Assembly: GCA_016927755.1 (NCBI GenBank)
Contig: JAFGLZ010000008.1
Span: 1 to 53,063, forward strand
Length of the DNA: 53,063 nucleotides
Origin: Phycisphaerae bacterium
Lineage (GTDB): Bacteria > Planctomycetota > Phycisphaerae > UBA1845 > JAFGLZ01
Direction: 5' to 3'
Shown here piece after piece: positions 1 through 8,208 of this stretch. A model generated the notes under the pieces. It was given only the letters and a program-made list of their open reading frames with translations, made no database searches and was not told the DNA's origin. The translations under genes and the position numbers were made by a program. Position 1 is the stretch's first letter, and every line of letters begins with the position of its first letter.

Positions 1-1541
1 AAGAACTCGCCGGCGCTGCGGGGCGTGTCGAACAGGTCGAAGTTCCGGTTCTCGATGGAGAGGCTGCCCACCACGCCGCTGTTGCTCGTCACGCCCACGC
101 CGATCAGGAACGTGATCGTCTCGGTCTCGCTCACCTGCACCAGGGCGTCGCGGACGTCCTCGGCGTCGCCGACGGGCTTGATGCTCGCCTCGCTGAAGAG
201 CCGCGTCTCGCGGAGTCGCCGCTCGGCGACCTCGGTCTTCGTGGTGTCGTACAGCTCCTCGGGATAGAAGCGAAGCTCGCGGCGGACGACCTTGTCCTGG
301 GTCTTTTCGTTGCCGCGGACGACGATCCGACCGATGCGGTACTGCTTGCCTTCCCGGACGTTCAACGTTACGTGAATCTGACCCTTGGTCTCGGAGTAGA
401 CCCACTTCGGCGTGCAGGTCGCGTAGATGTAGCCGATCCGACCGTATTCCTTCTCGATGTACTTGACGTCCGACTTCATCCATTCGTTGACGTAGGGCGA
501 GCCCGGCTGGATCTTGAGCGGCACCAGGGTCGCGTCGTCGTCGAAGACCACGTTGCCCTCGACCTTGATCGTCTCGACGTGGTATCGAATGCCCTCGTCG
601 ATGACGAACACGAGCGTCACGTCGCGCCGATCCTCGCTGGTCTCCAAGCGGTAGGAGACCTGCGCGTCGAGGTATCCCTCGTTACGGTAGAAGTTCCGCA
701 GGTCGGCCGCGTCCCGATCGGCCCGCTCCTCGTCGAGATCGCCCGTCCGGAAGATCCAGACGTAGGTCTTGGTCTTGACCTCTTTCTTGAGTCGGCGGGC
801 AGTGTAGTTCTCGTTGCCCTCGAAGAGGATCTTGCGGACGCGAACGCGGGGTCCCTCGACGATCTCGTAGACCACCCGTCGTTCGTTCTTGAGGACCTCT
901 TCGTCGACGGTCACGGTTGCGTAGAAGTAGCCGGCCTCCTTGTAGCGTCGCTCGATGTTGTCCCGCCCCCGATTCACCGCGTACAGGTCGAGCGGCGAAC
1001 CCGGGCCCAGGTCCACGTCCTCGTGGAGCTCCCCGGCCTTGAACTTCTGGTTCCCGACGAACTCGACGCTCTCGACCTCGGGCTTCTCGGTCACGTGGAA
1101 CGTGACGATGACCTGGTCGTCGGACGGTTCCCGCGTGGCGTAGACGTTGGCGAACTTGCCGCCCTGCAAGAGCGCTCGGACGTCCTCCTGAACGGTGCTG
1201 TTGCTGTAGGGCTCCTCGACCTTGGTCCGGAGCATGGCGCGGATGGTGTCTTGCGGGACGAGATTGGCGCCCTCGATGCGTATCTCCTTGACGGGCCGGC
1301 CCTCCTCGGGTGAGGCAGGGGGCTTGCCCGGCGTCTTGGGCTGTGCCTCGGCCAGTTGAGGTCCCGCGGGCTGCGTCGCCGTGGCGGCATCGCCGTTCGG
1401 CGCCTTCGGCGCGGCAGGTTCTCCGACGCCGGCTCCGAGTCCCGCTGAGGACCCGACTGCCAGTATCAAGATGGCCGAGATGATCCGGATGGTCCCGACG
1501 AGGTGGCCGCCCCGTTGGGCAGTGATAGCTTGGTCACACAC
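1..1541 (-). CDS. bamA: BamA-like outer-membrane assembly factor, 5' part only
   Basis: This is the N-terminal half of a BamA/Omp85-type protein, the outer-membrane core of the beta-barrel assembly machine; the gene runs off the left edge. The reading frame opens at GTG (1541) with a basic start and a hydrophobic segment (around residues 17-30) that looks like a signal peptide, then a Pro/Ala-rich linker. From about residue 75 there are consecutive POTRA-type repeats, each with the beta-alpha-alpha-beta pattern. The first reads 'VKEIRIEGANLVPQDTIRAM'; later ones carry 'ILFEGNENY' and 'IKVEGNVVF'. The window ends where the barrel begins ('SIENRNFDLFDTPRSAGEF'). It lies downstream of dnaB on the same strand but has its own likely promoter. 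Family assignment is firm. The exact start is less certain, because the purine-rich AAGAGG lies about 10 nt upstream. Confidence 0.85.
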   Translation of the reverse strand, partial: MCDQAITAQRGGHLVGTIRIISAILILAVGSSAGLGAGVGEPAAPKAPNGDAATATQPAGPQLAEAQPKTPGKPPASPEEGRPVKEIRIEGANLVPQDTIRAMLRTKVEEPYSNSTVQEDVRALLQGGKFANVYATREPSDDQVIVTFHVTEKPEVESVEFVGNQKFKAGELHEDVDLGPGSPLDLYAVNRGRDNIERRYKEAGYFYATVTVDEEVLKNERRVVYEIVEGPRVRVRKILFEGNENYTARRLKKEVKTKTYVWIFRTGDLDEERADRDAADLRNFYRNEGYLDAQVSYRLETSEDRRDVTLVFVIDEGIRYHVETIKVEGNVVFDDDATLVPLKIQPGSPYVNEWMKSDVKYIEKEYGRIGYIYATCTPKWVYSETKGQIHVTLNVREGKQYRIGRIVVRGNEKTQDKVVRRELRFYPEELYDTTKTEVAERRLRETRLFSEASIKPVGDAEDVRDALVQVSETETITFLIGVGVTSNSGVVGSLSIENRNFDLFDTPRSAGEF

Positions 1542-1614
1542 CCCTGTTAAGCCTCTTAAAATCAAGCGAGAGTTACGGTCCGATCCGCGCCGGTGGACCG
1601 TAAGGCGACCCGTT

Positions 1615-1642
1615 ATCATACAGATCCCCCCGCCCTTGTCGA
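1615..1642 (-). promoter_or_regulatory. Putative sigma-70 promoter for bamA
   Basis: On the minus strand a -35 box TCGACA (1642-1637) is separated by 16 nt from a -10 box TATGAT (1620-1615). Each box is one base off consensus. Transcription would begin near 1608, about 65 nt upstream of the bamA GTG. The spacer is very G-rich. Confidence 0.55.
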
Positions 1643-1771
1643 GCCCCGACATGAGAATTTCACAGGTTATTTGGCCTCGGGCCCCGGCCCGCACAGACGC
1701 CGAAGCCGACAGGGACGCTGGCATCCGTAACCACTGCAAGCGGTTATGGGGGGCGTGGTTAGATGTCGAGG

Positions 1772-3205
1772 CTAGAACGGGGCCCCGCTGGTGTCAGCGG
1801 GGGCGTAGTCCGCCGCGGGGCTCGGGTAGGGCTCGGACTGGGCCGAGAGGTTCCTGAAACGCGTGAGCCTGCTGTCCCAGAGCAATTTAATCAGCCCCGT
1901 CGGGCCGTTCCGCTGCTTGGCGATGATGACCTCGGCCGTGTTGTCGGGCACAAAGTCCGGCTGGCTCTGCCTGTAGTAGTCCTCGCGATGCAGCAGAAGG
2001 ATCACGTCGGCGTCCTGCTCGATGGCGCCCGACTCGCGGAGGTCGCTCATCCGCGGGCGGTGTCCCTCGCGCCCCTCGGCCTGGCGGTTGAGCTGGGCGA
2101 TCACGACGACGGGAACGTTCAGCTCGCGGGCCAGCGCCTTCAGGGCGCGGCTGATCTCGGAGACCTCCTGCTGGCGGCTGTCGATCCGCTTGGCCACGTG
2201 CATGAGCTGCAGGTAGTCGACGAAGATGGCCGATAGGTGGTGCTTGAAGTGGAGCCGGCGGGCCTTGCTCCGCAGCTCCAGCGGCGACATTCCCGGCGTG
2301 TCGTCGATCAGCAGGGGCGCGTGCTCGAGCTCGCCGCAGATCATGCCGAGGTGCTGGACGTCGTCCTCGCTGATGCGGCCCTTGCGCAGCCGATGCGAAT
2401 CGATCGCCGATCGTCCACAGAGAATACGCTGGGCCACCTGCTGGGCGCTCTGCTCCATGGAGAAGAACAAGGCAACTTTTCCCTCGTCGGCGGCGATGTT
2501 CTCGGCGATGTTGAGACCCAGCGCGGTCTTGCCCATCGAGGGACGGGCCGCCACGACGATCATCTCGCCGGGCTGGAGTCCGCTGGTGATCTCGTCGAGC
2601 TCGTAGTAGCCCGTGGGCAGCCCGCTGACGTAGTCGTCGCTACGATCGGCGAGCTGATCGTAGATCTGTTTGAGCAGGTCCTTGAGGCTGTCGGCGTGCC
2701 CGGTGATGCGCTGCCCGGCGACGTCGAAGATCTTCTGCTCCGCCTGGTCGAGGATCTGCTTGGCCGACTCGGCCCCGGCGTAGGCGGTTTCCATGAGCTC
2801 GCCCGCGGCGCGGATCAGGTCGCGCAACAGGGCCTTGTCTCGGACGATGTGGGCGTAGTGCTCGAAGTTGGCGGCCGACGGAACGGACTGGACCAGATCG
2901 ACGATGTACTGGATCCCCCCGATCTCCTCGAGCAGCCCCCGACGCGCCAACTCCACGCGGAGGCTGACCGCGTCGATCGGCTGGCGCGAGTCGTACATCT
3001 CGACGAGCGTCTCGTAGAGCAGCCGATGATCGTTGCGGTAGAAACGCTCCTTCCCCTCAGGCCCCATGACCCGCAGGACGTCCGCGACGACTTCGCTGTC
3101 GAGAACGATCGACCCGAGCAGGGACTGCTCGGCCTCGATGCTCTGCGGGGGAACGCGCTGCAGACGATCAGGACTCGTATTCGTCGGTCGGCTCGGTCCC
3201 TCCAT
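1772..3205 (-). CDS. dnaB: Replicative DNA helicase DnaB
   Basis: DnaB is the hexameric 5'-3' helicase that unwinds DNA at the replication fork and works with primase. The N-terminal primase-interacting domain covers roughly residues 20-175 ('PPQSIEAEQSLLGSIVLDSE'). The RecA-like motor domain follows, with Walker A 'AARPSMGKTALG' near residue 220 and Walker B 'IFVDYLQLM' near 328. Length (477 aa) is normal. I chose ATG 3205 over ATG 3220 because a GAGGGAG ribosome-binding site sits six bases before 3205, whereas nothing comparable precedes 3220. Either start overlaps the 3' end of rplI (38 or 53 bp), so translation is probably coupled. The Pro/Ala-rich tail after the motor domain is variable in the family. 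Confidence 0.96.
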   Translation of the reverse strand: MEGPSRPTNTSPDRLQRVPPQSIEAEQSLLGSIVLDSEVVADVLRVMGPEGKERFYRNDHRLLYETLVEMYDSRQPIDAVSLRVELARRGLLEEIGGIQYIVDLVQSVPSAANFEHYAHIVRDKALLRDLIRAAGELMETAYAGAESAKQILDQAEQKIFDVAGQRITGHADSLKDLLKQIYDQLADRSDDYVSGLPTGYYELDEITSGLQPGEMIVVAARPSMGKTALGLNIAENIAADEGKVALFFSMEQSAQQVAQRILCGRSAIDSHRLRKGRISEDDVQHLGMICGELEHAPLLIDDTPGMSPLELRSKARRLHFKHHLSAIFVDYLQLMHVAKRIDSRQQEVSEISRALKALARELNVPVVVIAQLNRQAEGREGHRPRMSDLRESGAIEQDADVILLLHREDYYRQSQPDFVPDNTAEVIIAKQRNGPTGLIKLLWDSRLTRFRNLSAQSEPYPSPAADYAPADTSGAPF

Positions 3206-3734
3206 GGCCCACTCCCTCATCCATGTCGTCGTCGGATTGCCTCTTGCCCGACGCGTCGCCTTCCTCTTCGTCGAGTTGCTCGCTGGCCCGCTCGCGGACC
3301 ACCCAGACCTTCACTTCGACCTTGAGATCCTCGGCCAGGACCACGGGCACCATGACGGAATCGAGCTGACGGATCGGGTCGTGCATCGAGACCTGCGCCG
3401 ACTCGATCGCGTGCCCCTCGTCGCGCAGGGCCGCGGCGATCTCGCGAGGCCCCACCGAACCGTACAAGTGTCCTTCCTCGTTCGCGGCCGCGGCGATAGT
3501 GACTTCCACCCCGGTAAGGGCCTCGCCGCGGGCCTCGAGCTGCTTTCGAACCTCGAGTCGCTTGGCGGCGGCGGCCTTCTTCTCATCCTCGATCGCCTTG
3601 AGGTTCGCCGACGTCGGCTCGACGGCCAGATGATGTGGAACCAGGTAGTTCCTCGCGTATCCGTCGGACACCTCGACCACGTCACCGACGTGGCCGAGCT
3701 TCGGGATGTCCTTGCGAAGCAGTAACTTCTTCAT
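3168..3734 (-). CDS. rplI: 50S ribosomal protein L9
   Basis: L9 binds 23S rRNA near the L1 stalk and affects reading-frame maintenance. The N-terminal rRNA-binding domain is clear ('MKKLLLRKDIPKLGHVGDVV' and 'GYARNYLVPHHLA', residues 1-44). A charged connecting helix follows (about 45-75), then the C-terminal domain to about residue 148. The last 40 residues form an Asp/Glu/Gly-rich tail that most L9 proteins (about 150 aa) lack; it makes this version 188 aa. The ATG has GGGAG about nine bases upstream. The gene sits in the usual rpsF-ssb-rpsR-rplI-dnaB order, and its 3' end carries the ribosome-binding site and start of dnaB. Confidence 0.96.
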   Translation of the reverse strand: MKKLLLRKDIPKLGHVGDVVEVSDGYARNYLVPHHLAVEPTSANLKAIEDEKKAAAAKRLEVRKQLEARGEALTGVEVTIAAAANEEGHLYGSVGPREIAAALRDEGHAIESAQVSMHDPIRQLDSVMVPVVLAEDLKVEVKVWVVRERASEQLDEEEGDASGKRQSDDDMDEGVGHGGTEPTDEYES

Positions 3735-3885
3735 GAAACGTCGCTCCCAATGCCGGAGCCGTCCGGTTTCGGGCTGAATCCCTCTCGATCGTGACGGTTT
3801 CTCACGCTCCCGGAAACGGTTCGGGCGATGTTGATCCTTTCTCGTGAAATCCTCAGTCGCCTGGTTGGGCGATCCCTACGCGGCG

Positions 3886-4125
3886 TTAACCCTGATAGGA
3901 CAGCAGTCCGATGAAGCGAGCCCGTTTGATGGCCCGCTGGGCCGACCGCTGGTGATACGCGCAGTTGCCGCTCCTCTTGCGAGAAAAGATCTTGCCCCGG
4001 CCGCTCAGCAGCTTCTGGAGCGCCTGGATGTCCTTATAATCGATCTCGCGTACCTTCTCACGGCAAAAACGGCAACTGTCCTGTTCCCGCCAACGCCGAC
4101 CGCCTTTTTGCTTGTGCATCGCCAT
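3886..4125 (-). CDS. rpsR: 30S ribosomal protein S18
   Basis: S18 forms a heterodimer with S6 on the platform of the small subunit. The 79-residue protein has the usual core ('KVREIDYKDIQALQKLLS' and 'RAIKRARFIGLLSY'). It also keeps the zinc-binding residues of the C+ form: Cys18 and Cys21 (CRFC), then Cys55 and His58 (NCAYHQR). A zinc-dependent S18 is therefore expected. Two in-frame ATGs lie six bases apart (4125 and 4119), and GAGGG lies upstream of both. It sits between ssb and rplI with gaps of about 130-150 bp, wide for a tight ribosomal operon. Confidence 0.96.
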   Translation of the reverse strand: MAMHKQKGGRRWREQDSCRFCREKVREIDYKDIQALQKLLSGRGKIFSRKRSGNCAYHQRSAQRAIKRARFIGLLSYQG

Positions 4126-4259
4126 CGATTTACGCCCTCACAATCCTATGTCCCGTCCCCGCTTACACGAGGACCGACCGACATATCACAACGCGTCACT
4201 GATACGAATCACAGGACAAGATTCTTTGCCTTGTCTCCTCGTTCATCTGTACCGCCCCG

Positions 4260-4733
4260 TCAGAACGGGATGTCGTCATCAGACGGCGGCGGGACCTCGT
4301 CATCGTAGCTCGGCGGTGCTTGATTCGCCTGTTGCGCCGGTGCGGCCTGTCGCTGAGGCCGGGGGGGCTGTTGCTGACCGCCGCCGTAGTCGCCTCCGCC
4401 GCTTCGCCCGCCGACAAACTGAAACCGCTCCGCGACCACCGACAGCTTGCTCCGCTTCTGCCCCTCGGGCGTTTCCCACTGATTCAATTTGAGACGACCT
4501 TCCACGAGCACGGGCTTGCCCTTGCTCATGTATTGATTGAAGGTCTCGGCCGATCGACCGTACAGTGAGCAGTCGACGAAGCACGTCTCCTCGCGATCCT
4601 GTCCGTCCGGCGTCCGCCATTTGCGGTTGACGGCCAGCCCGAACTCCGCTACCGGCGTGTTGCTGGGCGTATACGTCAGTTGGGGGTCGCGGGTCAGGTT
4701 CCCCATCAGGATCACGCGGTTGTAGTTCGCCAT
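4260..4733 (-). CDS. ssb: Single-stranded DNA-binding protein SSB
   Basis: SSB coats single-stranded DNA during replication and repair and recruits partners through its C-terminal tip. The N-terminal OB fold covers about residues 1-110 ('MANYNRVILMGNLTRDPQLT' and 'FVDCSLYGRSAETFNQYM'). A Gly/Gln/Pro-rich linker follows from about 113 to 145. The acidic tail ends in DDDIPF, the canonical partner-docking tip. Length (157 aa) is typical. The ATG follows an AAGGGAG ribosome-binding site with six-base spacing. It lies between rpsF and rpsR, its normal place in many bacteria. Confidence 0.97.
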   Translation of the reverse strand: MANYNRVILMGNLTRDPQLTYTPSNTPVAEFGLAVNRKWRTPDGQDREETCFVDCSLYGRSAETFNQYMSKGKPVLVEGRLKLNQWETPEGQKRSKLSVVAERFQFVGGRSGGGDYGGGQQQPPRPQRQAAPAQQANQAPPSYDDEVPPPSDDDIPF

Positions 4734-4863
4734 CGTCGTCTCCCTTCTCGTCGTGACCGGACTCGGTCAGATTCCTCCATGGATCCCCCGATCCGAACGG
4801 GATCTACCGGCGCTGCGCGTCCGGAACTCTTGGCGCCGGAGAAGGTCCGCGCCAGCCTCCGGT

Positions 4864-5424
4864 TCACTCGCCCGGCTTCTCTTCGGTCGATTCCTCAACG
4901 ACGGCCGGTTCGGGCGATCCCTCAGGCGTCTCCGTCCCTGCTTCCGCCGGCTTGGTCTCGTCAGCTTCCGCCACGGCGGTCTCGACCGGCACAGTCTCGA
5001 CCGGCGCGGTCTCAGTCGGCGCGGTCTCAGCCGGCGCGGGCTTCTCCTCCGCTTCCGTGGACGGTTCCGGCTTCGATTTCAGCAGGGTCGACTGCTCCGC
5101 CGACTTCGCGCGGAACTCCGCCAACTGATCGTCGCCCAGGGCGCTGCTGACCACGAGCAGCCGGATGATCATCTCGGAGAGCTGGGCGTCTCGCTCGATG
5201 CCGGTGATGCTCGAGCAGGGCGCCTTGAAGTACGTCAGCGCGTAGCACGCTCGCTTGCGGTGCTTGATCTCGAACGTCAAGCGTCGCTCATCCCACTTCT
5301 CGATTCCGATCAGCTCGGCGCCGGCACGCTTCATGATACGCCCGACCTCGTTCTCCACCGTCTCCCATTGGGTCGCGGCGGAGGGGTCAAACAGGAACAT
5401 CCCTTCATAGGTATTGGCTTTCAA
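4864..5424 (-). CDS. rpsF: 30S ribosomal protein S6 with long Pro/Glu/Thr tail
   Basis: S6 pairs with S18 on the 30S platform. The family core spans the first ~95 residues ('KANTYEGMFLFDPS', 'IEKWDERRLTFEIKHRKRAC', 'MIIRLLVVSS'). I place the start at TTG 5424, because AGAGGAG lies exactly eight bases upstream and the conserved sequence begins with the next codon. An upstream in-frame GTG (5475) overlaps the pth stop as GTGA and would add 17 unconserved residues. After the core comes an acidic tail of about 85 residues, including four 15-bp tandem repeats encoding Ala-Pro-Val/Thr-Glu-Thr-like units. S6 is usually 95-140 aa, so this protein (186 aa) is clearly extended. Confidence 0.92.
   Translation of the reverse strand: MKANTYEGMFLFDPSAATQWETVENEVGRIMKRAGAELIGIEKWDERRLTFEIKHRKRACYALTYFKAPCSSITGIERDAQLSEMIIRLLVVSSALGDDQLAEFRAKSAEQSTLLKSKPEPSTEAEEKPAPAETAPTETAPVETVPVETAVAEADETKPAEAGTETPEGSPEPAVVEESTEEKPGE
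4976..5035 (-). repeat. Four 15-bp in-frame tandem repeats in the rpsF tail
   Basis: Four consecutive 15-bp units (4976-4990, 4991-5005, 5006-5020, 5021-5035) share the core 'gtctc' and the ending 'cggc', with a few substitutions. Because 15 is a multiple of three, gain or loss of units only lengthens or shortens the acidic tail of S6. Confidence 0.8.
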
Positions 5425-5471
5425 CGCGACGTCTCCTCTACTCGTTCCTTCGACGGGCCTGCCGGTCGTTG

Positions 5472-6059
5472 TCACGACTCATCCCGACGGGCGGGCGTCG
5501 GCAGACCGTTGAACTCGTTCATCGCACGCTCGGTCCCGCCCCGGATCCAGCACGTCACCGCGTCCGCGGCGGCACTGACTCCTCCCGCTAGCAGGGCCTC
5601 CTCTTGCTCGTCCGCTCGCCCGAGCACGTAGTTCACCGTGTCTCGGTCCGATGTGGACCCGATACCGATTCGGACCCGGGTGATCTCGTCGCTCCCGAGG
5701 CGACGAATGATGTCGCCGAGCCCCTTATGCCCTCCCGCCGACCCGTTTCCGCGAACGCGAACGCGGCCCACCGGTAGGTCCAGATCGTCCATGACGACCA
5801 GCAAGTCCTCCAACGCCAGCTTGAAGAACTGCCGAACGGCCAAAACCGACTCGCCGCTTCGGTTCATGAAGGTCGTCGGCTTCAGCAACACGACCTCATG
5901 CTCGTCACAACGGGCACGGCCCAGCAACCCATTGAACTTCTGTTGCGTCACGTCCGCGCGCCATCGTTCGGCCAGAACGTCGACCACCTGATAGCCGAGA
6001 TTGTGACGCGTCTTGGCGTATCGCCGACCCGGGTTGCCCAGCCCTACGACCAGTTTCAT
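5472..6059 (-). CDS. pth: Peptidyl-tRNA hydrolase
   Basis: Pth cleaves the ester bond of peptidyl-tRNAs released prematurely from ribosomes and so recycles tRNA. The start at ATG 6059 gives the classic opening 'MKLVVGLGNPGRRYAKTRHN' with catalytic His19. Other family motifs follow in order: 'LLKPTTFMNRSGESV', 'VMDDLDLPVG' (the Asp partner of the catalytic His) and 'GSAGGHKGLGDI'. Length (195 aa) is normal. A GTG at 6104 would add 15 unconserved residues, so I prefer the ATG despite a weak ribosome-binding site. It lies between rplY/ctc and rpsF, a common arrangement. Confidence 0.95.
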   Translation of the reverse strand: MKLVVGLGNPGRRYAKTRHNLGYQVVDVLAERWRADVTQQKFNGLLGRARCDEHEVVLLKPTTFMNRSGESVLAVRQFFKLALEDLLVVMDDLDLPVGRVRVRGNGSAGGHKGLGDIIRRLGSDEITRVRIGIGSTSDRDTVNYVLGRADEQEEALLAGGVSAAADAVTCWIRGGTERAMNEFNGLPTPARRDES

Positions 6060-6155
6060 GCGACGCGAACTCGCTCTGCCGCCGCCGCACGAACGCTCCG
6101 ACACGGTGACGACACGGTGACGATGCGCCCCACGGACGCCACGGACCGCTCTCGG

Positions 6156-6803
6156 TTAGTCGCCGGAATCGGACTCTTCTTCCTTCTTCTCCCGGCCGAT
6201 GATCTCGGGCTCGGCGCCGCCTTCCTCCCCTTCGGCCTCTTCGGGGGCCTCGGCGGCTGCCGCAAGCGCCCGGACGACCGCAACGACGTCGTCGCCGTCG
6301 TTGACCGCCTCGACGCCATCGGGAAGCTTCAGGTCCCGCACGTGCAGGCTCTGGCCCAATCCCAGGGCCGCCACGTTCGGTCGGACCGACTCCGGGATCG
6401 CCGTGACCAGACATCGAACCTCGAGGTCCACCATGACCTGGTCCAGCAAACCGCCGTCGCTGATGCCCACCGGAGTGCCGCGAAGCTCGATGGGGATACT
6501 GACCTCGACGACCTCGTGGATGCCGACGCGGGCCAGGTCCATGTGAATCGGCGTCGTGCCCAGGTAATCGTACTGCACGTCCTTGATGAGGTACTGGTCC
6601 TGTTTGCCGCCGAAGTCGAGCTTGAGCAGATGCGTCCCGTGCTCCAGCGCCACCTCGACCTCGTGGTACGGCAGGGCGATCATCTCCGGCGCCTCACCGT
6701 GCCCGTACACGATGGCCGGCAGTTGGCCCTGCTTGCGCAACCGGCGGGCGTCCTTCGTGCCCGACTTGCCTCGCTTGGTTGCCGTGATCGTCTGGGTGTC
6801 CAT
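6156..6803 (-). CDS. rplY: 50S ribosomal protein L25, long (CTC/TL5) form
   Basis: L25 binds 5S rRNA. This is the two-domain CTC/TL5 form: an N-terminal L25 domain (about residues 1-92, 'KRGKSGTKDARRLRKQGQLP' then 'AIVYGHGEAP') and a C-terminal beta domain (about 93-185, 'IHMDLARVGIHEVVEVSIPI', 'GGLLDQVMVDLEVRCLVTAI'). An acidic Glu/Gly tail of about 30 residues ends the protein, as is common in the long form. ATG 6803 follows AAGGAG with nine-base spacing. It lies 54 bp after prs and about 100 bp before pth, matching the widespread prs-ctc-pth gene order. Confidence 0.95.
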   Translation of the reverse strand: MDTQTITATKRGKSGTKDARRLRKQGQLPAIVYGHGEAPEMIALPYHEVEVALEHGTHLLKLDFGGKQDQYLIKDVQYDYLGTTPIHMDLARVGIHEVVEVSIPIELRGTPVGISDGGLLDQVMVDLEVRCLVTAIPESVRPNVAALGLGQSLHVRDLKLPDGVEAVNDGDDVVAVVRALAAAAEAPEEAEGEEGGAEPEIIGREKKEEESDSGD

Positions 6804-6857
6804 GTATCACATCTCCTTCGACCGCCCGACCCCGCCTTGGCCGAGGTCGGCTGAATC

Positions 6858-7802
6858 TCACTTCAGGAACAGACTGCTGACGGACTCATCCCGGTGGATT
6901 CGTCGAATCGCTTCGCCCAGCAGCTCTGAAACAGTCAACACTTCGATCTTCTTGTCGCCGAACGCCGTCTTGTCTCCCAACGGAATCGTGTCCGCCACGA
7001 CCATCCCGTCGATCGGGGCGGTGCTCAGCCGCTCGATCGCCGGCCCGCACAAGACCGGGTGCGTCGCGCCGACCGTCACCGACTGGGCCCCAAAGCTCCT
7101 AACGAGCTTGGCCGCCTCGCAGATCGTTCCGGCCGTGGCCACCATGTCGTCCACCATCAGGACATGCTTGTTCCGAACGTCCCCGATGATGTTCTGAACG
7201 ACCGCCTCGCTGCCCGAGACGCGGCGCTTGTCGATGATGGCGATGTCGCCCTCGAGATGCTGAGCGTACACCCGGGCCCGCTTGACGTTTCCGACGTCCG
7301 GGCTTACCAGAACCACTTCCTCCTGGATCGTCTTCTGGAAGTAGTTCGAGAAGACGGGCTCGGCCAGCAGATGATCCACCGGGATGTCGAAGAACCCCTG
7401 GATCTGTGCCGCGTGTAGGTCGATCGTCAGCAGCCGGTGCGCCCCGGCCTGCGTGATGAGGTTCGCCACCAGCTTGGCCGTGATCGGAACGCGACCCTCG
7501 TCCTTGCGATCCTGCCGGGCATACCCGAAGTAGGGGATCACCGCCGTGATCCGCCGGGCCGAAGCGCGGCGGAAACAGTCGATGAAGATCAGCAGCTCCA
7601 TCAGGTTTCGGTTGACCGGATGGCACGTGCTCTGAATGACGAACACGTCTCGACCGCGGACGTCGTCGTCGAGCTTCACGATCAGCTCCCCGTCGGGAAA
7701 CTGATCGACGCGCGCCCGGCCGAGGCTCGACCCCAGATATTGCGCGATCTTCTGCGCCAGGGCCGGATTGCTCGATCCTCCGAAGACCTTCAGGCCGTTC
7801 AT
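6858..7802 (-). CDS. prs: Ribose-phosphate pyrophosphokinase (PRPP synthetase)
   Basis: Prs makes PRPP from ribose-5-phosphate and ATP, the precursor for purine, pyrimidine, NAD, His and Trp synthesis. From ATG 7802 the protein is 314 aa, the usual class I length. Motifs in order: 'MNGLKVFGGSSNPALA', 'DQFPDGELIVKL', the flexible-loop region 'PYFGYARQDRKDEGR', 'TIDLHAAQIQGFF' and the PRPP loop 'VDDMVATAGT' near residues 216-225. An upstream start (7859) would add 19 Arg/Lys-rich residues and overlap the leader, so I reject it. The gene is the first protein gene after tRNA-Gln and may be co-transcribed with it. Confidence 0.96.
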   Translation of the reverse strand: MNGLKVFGGSSNPALAQKIAQYLGSSLGRARVDQFPDGELIVKLDDDVRGRDVFVIQSTCHPVNRNLMELLIFIDCFRRASARRITAVIPYFGYARQDRKDEGRVPITAKLVANLITQAGAHRLLTIDLHAAQIQGFFDIPVDHLLAEPVFSNYFQKTIQEEVVLVSPDVGNVKRARVYAQHLEGDIAIIDKRRVSGSEAVVQNIIGDVRNKHVLMVDDMVATAGTICEAAKLVRSFGAQSVTVGATHPVLCGPAIERLSTAPIDGMVVADTIPLGDKTAFGDKKIEVLTVSELLGEAIRRIHRDESVSSLFLK

Positions 7803-7863
7803 CGTTCGGTCTCGCTTGCGCTTCTCTCGCCGCGACCGTATCAAGGACGCGGAACTCAAGAAC

Positions 7864-7935
7864 CTACCCGGCCTGGACTCGAACCAGGAATGGAGGCACC
7901 AAAAGCCCCTGTGTTACCGATTACACCACCGGGTA
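7864..7935 (-). tRNA. tRNA-Gln (anticodon UUG)
   Basis: A full cloverleaf folds on the minus strand. The 7-bp acceptor TACCCGG/CCGGGTA has discriminator G. The D stem is GTG/CAC with a 10-base loop containing GG. The anticodon stem is GGGGC/GCCTC with loop TTTTGGT (anticodon TTG). The T arm is CCTGG-TTCGAGT-CCAGG. The variable loop is short and CCA is not encoded. The anticodon reads CAA (and by wobble CAG) glutamine codons. It lies about 60 bp upstream of prs on the same strand, so the two may share a transcript. Confidence 0.93.
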
Positions 7936-8153
7936 AAAACCACTCTGTTCGAGCCAGATGGCTACCTCCAGAGTGTCGGACACGTCGGCAAAATGCTCGC
8001 GGTCACGCTGACTGCCGCTGAGGCTCGAGTTGGACGCCGCGAGCGCCAACCCACTATCCGACGCTCGCCGACAGACCTCTCGGCCCGCCGAAACCACGTC
8101 AGACGGCCCCGCTTGGCAGCAATACTGGAACATCCGCCCAGCGGCGATACTAC

Positions 8154-8182
8154 AAGGTACTGATCGCCCCTAGCCCTGTCAA
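8154..8182 (-). promoter_or_regulatory. Possible promoter for tRNA-Gln/prs
   Basis: On the minus strand a perfect TTGACA -35 box (8182-8177) is followed after 17 nt by TACCTT (8159-8154), a poor -10 box. A second TA-rich hexamer TAGTAT lies 24 nt from the -35 box, too far for normal spacing. It lies 27 bp downstream of the decayed queA 3' end and about 220 bp upstream of the tRNA. The gap 7936-8208 holds no other feature I can support. Confidence 0.35.
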
Positions 8183-8208
8183 GCGTGCCCTCAGCGCCCC
8201 ATCGCCCT

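Noticed and set aside
372..1313. Long plus-strand open frame opposite bamA
   Set aside because: It has no ribosome-binding site or recognisable domain and is the antisense shadow of clear POTRA coding sequence. Such frames are expected in high-GC DNA.
2237..3325. Long plus-strand open frame opposite dnaB and rplI
   Set aside because: Its product is low-complexity and Val/Leu/Arg-rich, and it mirrors two firmly identified genes.
5425..5475. GTG 5475 as the rpsF start
   Set aside because: It overlaps the pth stop in the style of coupled genes, but the 17 added residues are not S6-like, and the AGAGGAG site fits TTG 5424.
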